63,444 bases of DNA from Mucilaginibacter sp. UBA5151 (GCA_002413785.1 DHXR01000006.1:1-63444), one strand, 5' to 3'; positions 42,390 to 52,275 are shown, counted from the first letter of the stretch. Notes: generated by a model not told the origin, from the sequence alone. Made by a program: numbers and translations.

Positions 42390-45383
42390 CTAATTCACTA
42401 CCACCTCATACAACCCACCATGCCCTATAACAAAAAGCGTCTTCCCATCCTTCCCGCCAAAAGTTAAGGAAGTTGGCCGCTCCGGCACTTTTATTATTCT
42501 AATTTGATTGCCCTTGCTGTCGTAAACATAAACCTGCCCATCGGCAATGTAAACGTTGCCCTTAGTGTCCGTCACCGAGGCAAACTCGCCGCGTTCGGCA
42601 AAGTATTTAAGGGTGGATACATAGCCTTGTGGGTCTACATCTACGCTTACTGTCCGCTTATCGTATTCATCGGCAATATACGCGGGCTTGCCGGGCCAGG
42701 CGGTTGCCAGGGCAGTTGAACGTGCGAGGTCATAGGCTACCGGTATAATGGTAACACCATCGGGGGCAACCCAGCATTCTTTGTCGCGGGCTACGGTTAT
42801 AGTATTAAAATCGTGGTAATCGCGCCAACGGTGGGCAGGGTATAGCGCTTTGTAAATGGGGTTTATTTCACCCATCGGCGCTTTTTTTAGCAGTTGTATG
42901 GTTTCATCCGGGTTATTTGGATCAATGGAATAAACCAATGTCCCAAAACCTGAATTTCCCCAGCCGCTGAATGATGTTCCCCCTGCATCAAGCGGGTTTT
43001 TGAACTCCTCGGGCTTGCCATTAACCAGGTAGCCGGGTTTCGGTACATATTTAAAAACAACCAGCAGATTGTCGTTTTTATCGCAGGCTAAAGACAGCGG
43101 CTCCCAGTGATAATCCGCCAACAGGCTTACGGCGCCGGAATTTGCATCCCATTTGTAAATTCGTTTCATGCGCTGTTCGCAGAAATAGATATTGCCCTTA
43201 CTATCAGAACACATTCCTTCGGCAAATTCAAAGCCGGTTGCAAGTTTGGTAATCTGACCTGTTAACGGAACCGTGGCATTAGCTGGCTTATCGCCAATAA
43301 ACAACCTTGCAAACTCCCAGGGACGCACTTCGGTATCACTGTTAACATCATATAAAGGATTGGTAGTGGTATACTTTATCTGGCTGTAATTATGCACGTT
43401 TAGAAACTCGATATTTTTATTCGCCCAGCTGCGGATTGAATAGGGAGACGGCTTGTTCACACGGATGACCCGGAACATATACAAGTTTGCAAAAACCATA
43501 TTGTTGCAATTCTCCAGTTCCATGGGCTGGCACTCGGTGCTTTCGCGGCTTTCTTCCTCTAATTGCAGGGAATAAACACTAAAGTTGGCCACCTTATTAA
43601 ACCTGATCTCGTTACGCACATGATGCTCAACAGAGAGGGCATAGATATGGCTGGGCGTTGACGTGTTGGAAATATAAGCTCCGGCGGTAGCAAAGGTGTT
43701 AGCCGTCCAGATATTAAAAAAAGTACCGCCACCGCCGTTGGTGATCCAAAGGCTCCAGTACTGGGTATCCCATGAAGGATCAACGCCGTTATAACCCTTG
43801 TTGTATATGCCGGGCCCGGGTGTCTTTCCCGGCCTTAGCATGCCGCCATGCCCGCCAATGAATTTTACATCACTCAGGCAGGAGTTTTCGCCCGACATCC
43901 ATTTGCAGGCTACAGCCCTCGGATTGTCCGCATTGGTAGAAAGCCCTATGCCTGTTACTATATTTTGCCCACCTGTTGCAGATTCAAGCAAAGCCTTTGG
44001 TCCGCCAAAGCCGCCAAAAGCTGGGGTATTATTGGCAATTATTAATTGTGTGGCAATAGGGTTTAGCCCGATAAGTACAGTATTTGGTTTTAGTTTAATG
44101 GTTTCGCTAATGCGATACCATCCCTGCGGAAAGTAAATAGTAGCATATTTATCAATAGCGCTTTGAATGATCTGGGTATTGTCAGTTGTATCGTCACCTT
44201 TTGCACCAAGAGTTTTAATATTTACCCAGGTATTTATTGCCGGGAGATCAGGAATGTCCTTTTTTACAGGCTCGGGGAAAACAGTTAAGGGTTGTATATC
44301 CTGAATGATTTTATAAACCGGGTCGGCATCAAGGCTGTCCATCTGCAGGCCGTAAATGAAGTTTTTTACCTTGTAAATTGGTCCGGCCCCCGGCGTTTGT
44401 TTCCCGCTGCGGCGATAGCTCGCCAATACAGGCACATCGCGGCAATTAATATTGCGCAGGCTGATTTGGTTTACGGCATTGTCCTCATTGCTGATAATAA
44501 TGGCCGGGCCGGAAATCTTATCAAACCTGCAATTTTCCATAAACAGTTTTTCATGATAGTTTGAATTGATGCTAATTACAGTAGGTACATTCTTAGCGTG
44601 CAGGCGGACTATCGTGAGCCCTGCTTCCTGGGTACGAATTGCGGCTTCCCGCTGACCTTCAAAATAAGTATCCACCATCATGAATTGCCAGCCTGGCGAA
44701 GGTTTTGTTGTGTAGATACCGTATTGACCTCCAAAAAATCTTACATCTTCCATCGCGTTACCTACATCAAATAAACCGGCTTTGCCATTGCCAGCATTAA
44801 TATCAGCATGGGCAATAAAACTATGCTGTGCAAAATGTGCACGCAGGGCAACGGCATATGGGTTGCCATCTTCAATTTTAAGATTGACATTGCTCATTGC
44901 ACTATAAAAAGTACCCGCCCCGGCATCATGCACCGCTTCTCCTGGTTTTGACAAGCTGCTCACAAACCAGAACATATATTTTGCTTTGCCCTTATCAGTA
45001 GAATCAGGTGTTTGGTAGCCCGGCGAGTTTTTGGCCAATATAATTTCAGGACGGGTTTTGCCGTAGCCTATCAGCCTTACCGCCTGTGGGATAAATATAG
45101 TTTTTGAGATCAGATATTTCCCTTCGGGAATGAACAGGATCCCAAAATTGTGTTTCGTTTTTACTTCGGCGATGGCCTGCTGCAGCGCCGCGGATACATC
45201 TGTTTTGCCGTCGGCAGTAATTTTAAAGTTAGCCGGTGTAAAATAAACTGCATCTGAATCGTCCAAACGCCTTTGGTAAACCGACCGGCCCGGCTCAGCA
45301 CTTTTATTTGTATGTAAATGTTTGCTAAAACCGGCAAATACTGTTAAAAACAGGATTACAGCTATACTAATGATCTTTTTCAC
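42390..45383 (-). CDS. Twin beta-helix glycan-active protein (GH55/pectate-lyase-3 type) with NHL/SMP-30 propeller tail
   Basis: 997 residues. Signal peptide at about 1-20. Two pectate_lyase_3-type beta-helix domains follow: NFKITADGKTDVSAALQQAIAEVK...GILFIPEGKYLIS (about 53-350) and WVNIKTLGAKGDDTTDNTQIIQSAIDKYATIYFPQGWYRIS (about 387-690). Tandem helices of this kind are the build of GH55 exo-beta-1,3-glucanases. From about 715 on there is a gluconolactonase/NHL-type propeller (TGFEFAEGMCSDSKGNIYFCEQRMKRIYKWDANSG; FASVTDTKGNVYIADGQVYVYDSKG). The protein is exported. Beta-1,3-glucan is a likely target given the GH30 gene at 46.7 kb, but other polysaccharides are possible. Confidence 0.65.
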   Translation of the reverse strand: MKKIISIAVILFLTVFAGFSKHLHTNKSAEPGRSVYQRRLDDSDAVYFTPANFKITADGKTDVSAALQQAIAEVKTKHNFGILFIPEGKYLISKTIFIPQAVRLIGYGKTRPEIILAKNSPGYQTPDSTDKGKAKYMFWFVSSLSKPGEAVHDAGAGTFYSAMSNVNLKIEDGNPYAVALRAHFAQHSFIAHADINAGNGKAGLFDVGNAMEDVRFFGGQYGIYTTKPSPGWQFMMVDTYFEGQREAAIRTQEAGLTIVRLHAKNVPTVISINSNYHEKLFMENCRFDKISGPAIIISNEDNAVNQISLRNINCRDVPVLASYRRSGKQTPGAGPIYKVKNFIYGLQMDSLDADPVYKIIQDIQPLTVFPEPVKKDIPDLPAINTWVNIKTLGAKGDDTTDNTQIIQSAIDKYATIYFPQGWYRISETIKLKPNTVLIGLNPIATQLIIANNTPAFGGFGGPKALLESATGGQNIVTGIGLSTNADNPRAVACKWMSGENSCLSDVKFIGGHGGMLRPGKTPGPGIYNKGYNGVDPSWDTQYWSLWITNGGGGTFFNIWTANTFATAGAYISNTSTPSHIYALSVEHHVRNEIRFNKVANFSVYSLQLEEESRESTECQPMELENCNNMVFANLYMFRVIRVNKPSPYSIRSWANKNIEFLNVHNYSQIKYTTTNPLYDVNSDTEVRPWEFARLFIGDKPANATVPLTGQITKLATGFEFAEGMCSDSKGNIYFCEQRMKRIYKWDANSGAVSLLADYHWEPLSLACDKNDNLLVVFKYVPKPGYLVNGKPEEFKNPLDAGGTSFSGWGNSGFGTLVYSIDPNNPDETIQLLKKAPMGEINPIYKALYPAHRWRDYHDFNTITVARDKECWVAPDGVTIIPVAYDLARSTALATAWPGKPAYIADEYDKRTVSVDVDPQGYVSTLKYFAERGEFASVTDTKGNVYIADGQVYVYDSKGNQIRIIKVPERPTSLTFGGKDGKTLFVIGHGGLYEVVVN

Positions 45384-45558
45384 GGCTTGATGTTATTTTG
45401 GTTATTGATTGGATTTAAATTAGGAAATATCCTGGCAATTTACGTTTTCTGTTATTGATCGGGCCAAATAAAATTGAGGAAATGAAGGTATTGCAGGCTC
45501 ATTTTCAGTGAACCTGCAATTAATGGCTTTAAGAGGATATGAACTATAAATCACCAGA

Positions 45559-46551
45559 CTACTGGAGCTTATCGATCATATCAAACCGGTCAACAGATTC
45601 GTAACTCCTTGGGAATTTGTTGAATGCTTCGTAGTAAACGTATTTGTTATATTTATCTATCCCCGGCAGTAATTTGCTGAGCGCTTTTTTAATTTCCATA
45701 TTTTCTTTTTTAACCTCGTTGGTGTCGGCAATGCTGACGTGGGTCATATAATAGATCACAGGGAATGAACCTTCATCGGTGTTTTTATTGTAGATCCGAA
45801 GCAGCATAGGTCTGCCGGGTATGTTAAGGGTGTAAGGAAATTTGTATTTTTCATTCGCTTCGGCGGTAACTTTACCATAAAAATCACTGATGTCGCTTTC
45901 GTTGGTATATGCCCATACGGCAGTCGGCTTCAGGCAGGTGGCCGCTAACGAAAGGGTGGTTTGTGCGTCAATGAGGTATCTCTTATCGTATTCCTCTTTA
46001 GCCAGGTTGTAAAGTTCGGGGGCGGTTTTTCCGTTTACGGTATAGGGCCCCAGGTCCAAACTGCTTAGTTTCCAGCCATAACTGTACTTCCCGAAAATGG
46101 CAGTGATCATGTACTTGTTGTTGCCTGCTGCCGGTACATAAAAAGCAATATAGGTTTTCCTTGTTACACCAGGGTATCTGATGGTGTGGCTGTTTACCCC
46201 GGCGCCGCTTAATTTTATGGTATCTGCATCCTTGTATTTGTTTATAATGTAATATTCATCAAGTACATCGTATTTATTATCTGTTAAACGGTTGCTGATC
46301 AGTTCAACCATCCGCTCCGTACCCGGGTTGTCAATCAGCTCTTTCGACATCAATATTTTAAGATGCAAAAGGTTATTGGCTTTTAAATCAAAAAATGCCT
46401 GCTTGCTGAGTTCGTGAAAATCATTACGTTTTCCGGAACTAATCTGGTCGTTCTTCCACGTACCGGGCTTTTCTTTGCAGCTTTGCAAAGCAAAAATCAG
46501 CAATAAAAAATACCCGGATAGTTTTAATGTATAAGGTTGTACTGGTTTCAT
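45559..46551 (-). CDS. Hypothetical lipoprotein
   Basis: 330 residues. The leader ends in lipobox ALQSC (C25), so it is anchored in a membrane. The mature protein is a mixed alpha/beta fold with no motif that I can name: FHELSKQAFFDLKANNLLHLKILMSKELIDN (about 45-75) resembles the ligand-free helical start of NTF2-like or DUF3887-type lipoproteins, and KTYIAFYVPAAGNNKYMITAIFGKYSYGWKLSSLDLGPYTVNGKTAPEL supports such a fold. It lies alone and divergent from the GH30 gene; the two starts are about 115 bases apart. Confidence 0.5.
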   Translation of the reverse strand: MKPVQPYTLKLSGYFLLLIFALQSCKEKPGTWKNDQISSGKRNDFHELSKQAFFDLKANNLLHLKILMSKELIDNPGTERMVELISNRLTDNKYDVLDEYYIINKYKDADTIKLSGAGVNSHTIRYPGVTRKTYIAFYVPAAGNNKYMITAIFGKYSYGWKLSSLDLGPYTVNGKTAPELYNLAKEEYDKRYLIDAQTTLSLAATCLKPTAVWAYTNESDISDFYGKVTAEANEKYKFPYTLNIPGRPMLLRIYNKNTDEGSFPVIYYMTHVSIADTNEVKKENMEIKKALSKLLPGIDKYNKYVYYEAFNKFPRSYESVDRFDMIDKLQ

Positions 46552-46667
46552 ATTGACGGCAAGATAATAAAAACGATTATAAATTAATCATACTTATTTT
46601 CAAAACTTTAATAGCTTTGACTATTGTAAAATCAGCTATTTCTCAAAAAACACGCTCCAAACCAATT

Positions 46668-48131
46668 ATGAAAAGAAAATCACTTTTAAAGTATCCTGCT
46701 TTAGCCGTAATTCTTTTAACTGTAACAGCGGCCGATGCCCAAAAAGCCACTCCCTATTCTGTTAAAGGCAAAACCGTTAAGGTATATGTAACTGCCGAAA
46801 ACACCAATAACCGGTTAACCCAAACCGAAACGCTTCATTTCACCGATAAACCCCAGCCCGTTGAAACGGAAGTGGCCGTATTTGTCGATCCTTCAAAAAC
46901 ATTCCAGACCATGCTTGGCATTGGAGGGGCGCTGACAGATGCCTCTGCTGAAACTTTTTATAAACTCCCGGCAGACAAACAAAAAGAGTTTATGACTGCC
47001 TATTTTGATAAGGATAAAGGGATTGGGTACACCCTGGCGCGCACCAATATTCAAAGCTGCGACTTTTCAAGCGAAAGCTATAGCTATATTAAGGAAAATG
47101 ACGCATCGTTAAAATCATTTGATATTAGTCATGATGCTAAATATCGTATTCCTTTTATAAAAGAAGCTATCGCAGCAGCCGGTGGAAAGCTTACCCTGTT
47201 TGCCAGTCCCTGGAGCCCGCCGGGATGGATGAAAACCAATAACGATGTTTTACATGGCGGCAAACTTAAGCCCCGGTTTGACCAAAGCTGGGCGAATTTC
47301 TATGTGAAATTTATTAACGCCTATCAAAAAGCAGGCATTCCGGTATGGGGCCTTTCGGTACAAAACGAACCGATGGCAACACAAACCTGGGAGTCATGTC
47401 TCTATACTGCCGAAGAGGAACGCGACTTTATCAAAAACTTTTTAGGTCCAACATTAACCAAAGCCGGCATGGCTAACAAAAAATTAATTGCCTGGGACCA
47501 TAACCGCGATTTGATGTACCAGCGCGCCAGTACCATACTTGAAGACCCGCAGGCAGCCAAATATGTTTGGGGCATAGGTTATCACTGGTACGAAACCTGG
47601 ACAGGCGCCAATATGAATTTTGACAATGAGCGGCGTGTAGCAGCAGCTTTTCCCAATAAAAAACTGATTTTTACTGAAGGATGCGCCGAAAAGTTTGATT
47701 TTAACAGGATTAATGATTGGTCGCTTGGCGAAAAATACGGGACCTCCATGATGAATGATTTTAATGCCGGCACTGTTGGCTGGATCGATTGGAACATCCT
47801 GCTGGATGAAAAAGGCGGCCCCAACCATGTAGGTAACTTCTGCTTTGCGCCGGTACATGCCGATACAAAGAATGGTACCCTGATTTATACCAACTCCTAT
47901 TATTACATGGGGCATTTCTCAAAATTTATTCACCCCGGCGCCAAACGTATTGTAAGCGCGCCAAGCCGCGACTTTTTACTATCGACCGCCTACGTTAACC
48001 CCGATGGTAAAATAGCAGTAGTGGTAATGAACAAAACCGATAAGGACATTGAGTACTACCTGTGGATTAAGGGCAAAGCTGCAAAAACAACCAGCCCGGC
48101 GCATTCAATTGCTACGCTGGTAGTGGAGTAG
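46668..48131 (+). CDS. Glycoside hydrolase family 30 enzyme
   Basis: 487 residues from ATG 46668 (an upstream in-frame start at 46617 would put a poor leader before a good signal peptide, KRKSLLKYPALAVILLTVTAADAQ). GH30 signatures: MLGIGGALTDASAETFYKLP, YTLARTNIQSCDFSSESYSY, LFASPWSPPGWMKTN, acid/base Glu in LSVQNEPMATQTWESC and nucleophile Glu in LIFTEGCAEKF; the C-terminal beta-sandwich ends the protein. GH30 covers glucosylceramidases, beta-1,6-glucanases and xylanases. In soil Bacteroidota, secreted GH30 with a GH55-like neighbour suggests attack on fungal or algal beta-glucan. The catalytic pair is intact. Confidence 0.88.
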   Translation: MKRKSLLKYPALAVILLTVTAADAQKATPYSVKGKTVKVYVTAENTNNRLTQTETLHFTDKPQPVETEVAVFVDPSKTFQTMLGIGGALTDASAETFYKLPADKQKEFMTAYFDKDKGIGYTLARTNIQSCDFSSESYSYIKENDASLKSFDISHDAKYRIPFIKEAIAAAGGKLTLFASPWSPPGWMKTNNDVLHGGKLKPRFDQSWANFYVKFINAYQKAGIPVWGLSVQNEPMATQTWESCLYTAEEERDFIKNFLGPTLTKAGMANKKLIAWDHNRDLMYQRASTILEDPQAAKYVWGIGYHWYETWTGANMNFDNERRVAAAFPNKKLIFTEGCAEKFDFNRINDWSLGEKYGTSMMNDFNAGTVGWIDWNILLDEKGGPNHVGNFCFAPVHADTKNGTLIYTNSYYYMGHFSKFIHPGAKRIVSAPSRDFLLSTAYVNPDGKIAVVVMNKTDKDIEYYLWIKGKAAKTTSPAHSIATLVVE

Positions 48132-48153
48132 AGATTGGAGGTTAGCAAAAAAT

Positions 48154-48194
48154 AAGACATGCAAAGCTATTAAAACTTCGCATGTCTTGTTTTT
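48154..48194 (+). terminator. Terminator after the GH30 gene
   Basis: AAGACATGC (48154-48162) pairs with GCATGTCTT (48180-48188), followed by GTTTTT. Confidence 0.75.
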
Positions 48195-48229
48195 CGTAAT
48201 TTTGACCAGATGCAATTTAACAATTCATT

Positions 48230-48645
48230 ATGGGCAAGTTTTATAACAATATCCTTGATCAGCCCATATCCTCGAAAATGGAAGGATCACCTTTATGTTT
48301 TGTGCGTACGATGGCCCGCCGTTAATTTTGCGCTTATATGGTAAGGGCTATTCAGTGATCCCTGGTGATGAAGAATGGACAGTCTTAGCACAAAACTTTA
48401 ACCTTGTGATCTCAACCAGGCAAATTATAGTTGCCGATATTGATATGGTGCAAACATCCTGCGGATATGTGGTTCCCTACTATACTTATGAAGCGGAAAG
48501 GGACACCATGCCAAAATGGGCTGCTAATAAAGGCCCGGAAGGCCTGGAAATATATAAAGCCGAAAAGAATATGGTAAGTATTGATGGATTGCCAACGGCG
48601 CTGGTTGACAGGAGCGGTTCGTGGTTTTTAGTTCATAGTTCATAG
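48230..48645 (+). pseudogene. Pyridoxamine-phosphate-oxidase-family protein, internal deletion and frameshift
   Basis: ATG 48230 opens MGKFYNNILDQPISSKMEGS, the start of PPOX-type flavin-binding proteins, but this frame stops at 48325. The overlapping frame from 48295 gives the family's second half: MFCAYDGPPLILRLYGKGYSVIPGDEEW, RQIIVADIDMVQTSCGYVVPYY, ERDTMPKWAANKGPEGLE. About 60 residues between the two parts (the FMN-binding strands, usually ...FVGTAP..G.VN.SPKG...) are missing. So a deletion plus a change of frame killed the gene. The family binds FMN and has mostly unknown substrates. Confidence 0.7.
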
Positions 48646-48727
48646 TTCATAGTTCATGGTAAAAGGGAAGAACATCGACCCTTACAACTTACTACAACCA
48701 ATTACAACATTTACAACCTCTGACAAC

Positions 48728-49477
48728 CTAAACAGAAAACCCGCCCATACCCTTACCGGTCATCCTAACAAAACCTTCGGCGGCTTTAACGCCCAGTTCC
48801 CTGCCCCTGAAATCTTCCATGGAGGCATGGCCGCAGCCGTAAATTCCCGGAGGGTCCTGGCTGGTATGGCAATACACCGATTTCCTTTTTTGTTCCTGTG
48901 TATCGGTAATATCTACAAAATCCGTAGGGTGGAAGCCCATCGTTTGTTCGCCGGCGCAAACCTCAAAAAAATAAAGCGGGAACTTATTTTCGCTTCGTAC
49001 CCAGGTTTGTATGGTAAGCAGGCTGGCGCATTGGTGATCTTTGTGCGAATCAATGGGCCAATGGGTAAAAACCAGGTCAGGCTTTTCATTGGCAACCAAA
49101 TCCTGTATATGTTTCAGCGTACCGTTGCTTACAAATGTGTCTCCGTCTATCTGTCCTGCAAAAACTGGCTTTGCATTTAGTACTTTACAGGCGTTGATGG
49201 CTTCCTGTTTGCGAATGCGGGCTGCACCGTCATGACTGGTTCCGGGGATACCCGCTTCGCCGGTGGTTAAATAAATAATGGTTACTTCATGGCCCATACT
49301 GGCCAGTTTGGCCAGGGTGCCGCCACAGCCGCTTTCAGGATCGTCCGGATGCCCGCCAACGCAAACAATTTTTTTCTTTTCTGAGGGTTTTCGGGGATCG
49401 GCGCTTAAAATGCCTGGCAAAGTGAGCAGGCTTAAGCCTGCAGCTGCGGTCTTAACAAAATTACGGCGGGAACTCAT
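48728..49477 (-). CDS. PIG-L family deacetylase with Tat-like leader
   Basis: 249 residues. Leader SSRRNFVKTAAAGLSLLTLPGILSA is twin-arginine. KIVCVGGHPDDPESGCGGTLAKLASMGHEVTIIYLTTGE (about 36-74) is the PIG-L/LmbE signature with the zinc-binding HPDD, and the third ligand region is TPWPIDSHKDH-like (THWPIDSHKDHQ, about 138-149). Such enzymes remove N-acetyl groups from sugar derivatives (GlcNAc-PI, GlcNAc-malate in bacillithiol synthesis, or polysaccharide parts). Export suggests a glycan substrate, in line with the neighbouring polysaccharide genes. The substrate is unknown. Confidence 0.82.
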   Translation of the reverse strand: MSSRRNFVKTAAAGLSLLTLPGILSADPRKPSEKKKIVCVGGHPDDPESGCGGTLAKLASMGHEVTIIYLTTGEAGIPGTSHDGAARIRKQEAINACKVLNAKPVFAGQIDGDTFVSNGTLKHIQDLVANEKPDLVFTHWPIDSHKDHQCASLLTIQTWVRSENKFPLYFFEVCAGEQTMGFHPTDFVDITDTQEQKRKSVYCHTSQDPPGIYGCGHASMEDFRGRELGVKAAEGFVRMTGKGMGGFSV

Positions 49478-49542
49478 AATATTTTGGGTTTGTCAAATGT
49501 AAATATTTATCGCTTTAAAAATAAATAGAATTTATCACGTAG

Positions 49543-49594
49543 AGACGCGATGCATCGCGTCTGAATATGCCCTTAGACGCGATGCATCGCGTCT
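49543..49594. repeat. Two copies of a 20-bp perfect palindrome
   Basis: AGACGCGATGCATCGCGTCT at 49543-49562 and again at 49575-49594, between the PIG-L start and the purU stop. It is likely a REP-type element and may act as a terminator for purU. Confidence 0.8.
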
Positions 49595-49597
49595 CTA

Positions 49598-50425
49598 TTA
49601 ATCAAACACCACCGTCTTATTTCTATAAACAAACACCCGGTCCTCAAATACCATTTTTAGGGCGGTGGCCAACACGGAGGTCTCAATTTCTTTGCCTGCT
49701 TTAACCATATCTGCCGCTGTATAAGAGTGATTTACCGAAATGATCTGCTGCGCGATGATGGGGCCTTCATCCAGCTCGTTTGATACAAAATGCGCTGTGG
49801 CGCCAATGAGTTTAACCCCGCGTTCAAAAGCCTGTTTGTAAGGGTTTGCCCCGATAAAGGCAGGTAAAAACGAATGATGGATATTAATGATCCGCATAGG
49901 GAACCTGGCAACAAGGGCCGGCGACAGAATGCGCATAAATTTGGCTAAAACAATATAGTCGGGATTATACTGATCTATCGTGGCAGCTATCTCCTCCTCA
50001 AATTGCTCTTTGCGGATGTGCTCATGCGATATGGTGTAAAAAGGCATATCAAAGCGTTTGCAAATGTCTTCCAATACCGCATGGTTGCCTATTACTGCCA
50101 ATACAGTTGCCCCGAGCGTCCCGTAATAATTGCGGATCAGTATATCGGCCAGGCAATGATACTCTTTGGTTACCATTACAATGATCTTTTTTTCCGGCAG
50201 CGGATTGATGCCAATATTGGCATTGGCCGGAAGAACGCTGCGTAATTTTTCTTCAAGCTGATCGCCGTCGCCACCATGACTTATTTCCAGGCGCATAAAA
50301 AAACGGTTCTGTGCCTGGTCCACGTGTTCCCGCATGGAAACAATATTAAGTTGCTCTTTTGCCATAACCTTGGTTATAGCTGCAACAAGCCCAACCTGGT
50401 CGATACACTGAATTACTATGATCAT
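49598..50425 (-). CDS. purU: Formyltetrahydrofolate deformylase
   Basis: 275 residues. An N-terminal ACT domain (about 1-80; IQCIDQVGLVAAITKVMAKEQLNIVSMREHVDQ) is followed by the formyl-transferase fold with the catalytic Asn-His-Asp set: MRIINIHHSFLPAFIGANPYKQAFERGVKLIGATAHFV and ELDEGPIIAQ. It hydrolyses 10-formyl-THF to formate and THF, supplying formate for PurT and balancing the one-carbon pool. Length and order are normal. It is transcribed alone on the minus strand. Confidence 0.92.
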   Translation of the reverse strand: MIIVIQCIDQVGLVAAITKVMAKEQLNIVSMREHVDQAQNRFFMRLEISHGGDGDQLEEKLRSVLPANANIGINPLPEKKIIVMVTKEYHCLADILIRNYYGTLGATVLAVIGNHAVLEDICKRFDMPFYTISHEHIRKEQFEEEIAATIDQYNPDYIVLAKFMRILSPALVARFPMRIINIHHSFLPAFIGANPYKQAFERGVKLIGATAHFVSNELDEGPIIAQQIISVNHSYTAADMVKAGKEIETSVLATALKMVFEDRVFVYRNKTVVFD

Positions 50426-50640
50426 ATTTTGATACCTATGAAAGGGGTAAAGATAATTTTATTTTCAGGTTGTGGATGTTGAATTGTTGAAATGCTATTG
50501 AGCTCGCTAAAAAGTAAACCTAATCAACTCAATCAACTTAATTAACCAATCAACTCAATCTGTAACAAAACGCACCCCACTTTCGTCATAAACAAAAAAG
50601 AATACTTAGTTTTAAATAATGGAAACTCAATAGATAAAAA

Positions 50641-50844
50641 ATGATCATGCGCTACTTTTTATGCTTTTTATGCCCGCCGCTGGCCATATTTACTACAGGT
50701 AAAATGGGCTCATTTGTATTGAATATTATTTTAACCATCTTTTTTTGGATCCCCGGCGTTATCCATGCCATATTAGTAGTCAATAAATTTTACGAAGACA
50801 GGCGCCACCGGCAATACATGAGGATGGCCAGGCGTGGATATTAG
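50641..50844 (+). CDS. YqaE/Pmp3 family small membrane protein
   Basis: 67 residues. Two membrane helices joined by a short turn, LCPPLAIFTTGKMGSFVLNIILTIFFWIPGVIHAILVV, the Pmp3 signature (PP.A......N..L.......PG.IHA). Such stress-induced proteolipids influence membrane potential and salt tolerance. The basic, Arg-rich tail (EDRRHRQYMRMARRGY) faces the cytoplasm. A second in-frame ATG at 50647 (M3) may be the true start. Confidence 0.85.
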   Translation: MIMRYFLCFLCPPLAIFTTGKMGSFVLNIILTIFFWIPGVIHAILVVNKFYEDRRHRQYMRMARRGY

Positions 50845-50943
50845 TATCAGATCATCGCAAGCATGGAGTTTTTAAAAAAAATCGCTATAATCCCTCAAAT
50901 CTTATAAATCCTGTTTAAATTTAGCGACCAATTAAATAAACTT

Positions 50944-52275
50944 ATGAGTTCACGCAGGGATTTTTTACAAAAATCAGCCATCATCGCCGGCGGCGCGCTG
51001 TTAACACCGGCATTAAACAACCAGGCTTTCGCCATTTTTAAAAATCGAATTATGCCAGGCGACCAGCTGAACATTGGCGCTATTGGCATTAACGGTATGG
51101 GGTGGTCTGATGTTACAGCCGCTTTAAAGGTTCCGGGTGTTAACCTTGTTGCCATTTGTGATGTGGATAAAAATGTGATGGACAAGCGGATGAACGACTT
51201 TGCCAAAATGGGATATGACCCTTCAAAAGTGAAACGTTATGACGATTACCGCGCTTTGCTTGACAAGAAAGACATTGATGCCGTGGTTATAGGCACGCCA
51301 GACCACTGGCATGCCCTTATTATGATGCAAGCCTGCGAAGCTGGTAAAGACGTATATTGTGAAAAGCCCGTTGGTAATTCAATAGGCGAATGCGTGGCAA
51401 TGGTAAACGCGCAGCAGCGTTATAATAAAGTTGTACAGGCAGGGCAATGGCAGCGCAGCCAGCAGCATTTTAAGGATGCGGTCGACTTTGTTCAAGGCGG
51501 GCAATTAGGTAATATACGTACGGTGAAAGTTTGGTGCTACCAGGGTTGGATGAAACCAGGGCAGGTAGTTGCAGATACCGCGCCGCCGGCAGGCGTTCAT
51601 TATGCCGGCTGGTTAGGCCCCGCAAAAACAGTTCCGTTCAATGCAAGCCGTTTCCATTTTAATTTCCGGTGGTTTTGGGATTACGCAGGCGGCCTGATGA
51701 CCGACTGGGGAGTGCACTTGTTAGATTATGGTTTGTTGGGCATGAATTCGCCTGTACCAAAATCTGTTTCGGCCTTGGGAGGAAGGTTTGCTTACCCTGA
51801 ATTATATGAAGAAACGCCTGATACCTTAACCGCGCTTTATGAATTTGATGGCTTTAACATGGTTTGGGATTCGGCAATGGGGATTGATAATGGCTCGTAC
51901 AACCGCGACCATGGAATTGCTTATATCGGGAATAACGGTACACTGATACTAAACAGGGGCGGATGGGAAGTTATTGAAGAAAGACAAAGCAAAAATAAGG
52001 TTGCAAAGCCATTTGTTGCTTCATCGGATAACGGGCTGGATAAACATTGGGAAAACTTTGTAAGTGTTGTAAAATCAAGAAAGTTGGGAGACCTGCATTG
52101 CCCCATTCAGGCTGGCGCGCATGTGGCAACAGTGGCGCAAATGGGAAATATAGCTTACCGCAGCGGTAAAAAATTAACATGGGATGCCGCTGCTCATGAG
52201 TTCACCGATAAAGCGGTTAATAAGCAGTATTTAATGAAGGAATATCATAACGGGTACAAGTTGCCGAAAGTGTAA
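50944..52275 (+). CDS. Gfo/Idh/MocA family oxidoreductase with Tat leader
   Basis: 443 residues. Twin-arginine leader SSRRDFLQKSAIIAGGALLTPAL. Rossmann fold start LNIGAIGINGMGWSDVTAALKVPGVNLVAICDVDKN (about 42-77), then DAVVIGTPDHWHALIMMQACEAGKDVYCEKPVGN with the EKP motif. The C-terminal substrate domain contains WFWDYAGGLMTDWGVHLLDYGLL. Exported members of this family in Bacteroidota act on sugars or glycosides with tightly bound NAD(H). Substrate unknown. Single gene. Confidence 0.85.
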   Translation: MSSRRDFLQKSAIIAGGALLTPALNNQAFAIFKNRIMPGDQLNIGAIGINGMGWSDVTAALKVPGVNLVAICDVDKNVMDKRMNDFAKMGYDPSKVKRYDDYRALLDKKDIDAVVIGTPDHWHALIMMQACEAGKDVYCEKPVGNSIGECVAMVNAQQRYNKVVQAGQWQRSQQHFKDAVDFVQGGQLGNIRTVKVWCYQGWMKPGQVVADTAPPAGVHYAGWLGPAKTVPFNASRFHFNFRWFWDYAGGLMTDWGVHLLDYGLLGMNSPVPKSVSALGGRFAYPELYEETPDTLTALYEFDGFNMVWDSAMGIDNGSYNRDHGIAYIGNNGTLILNRGGWEVIEERQSKNKVAKPFVASSDNGLDKHWENFVSVVKSRKLGDLHCPIQAGAHVATVAQMGNIAYRSGKKLTWDAAAHEFTDKAVNKQYLMKEYHNGYKLPKV

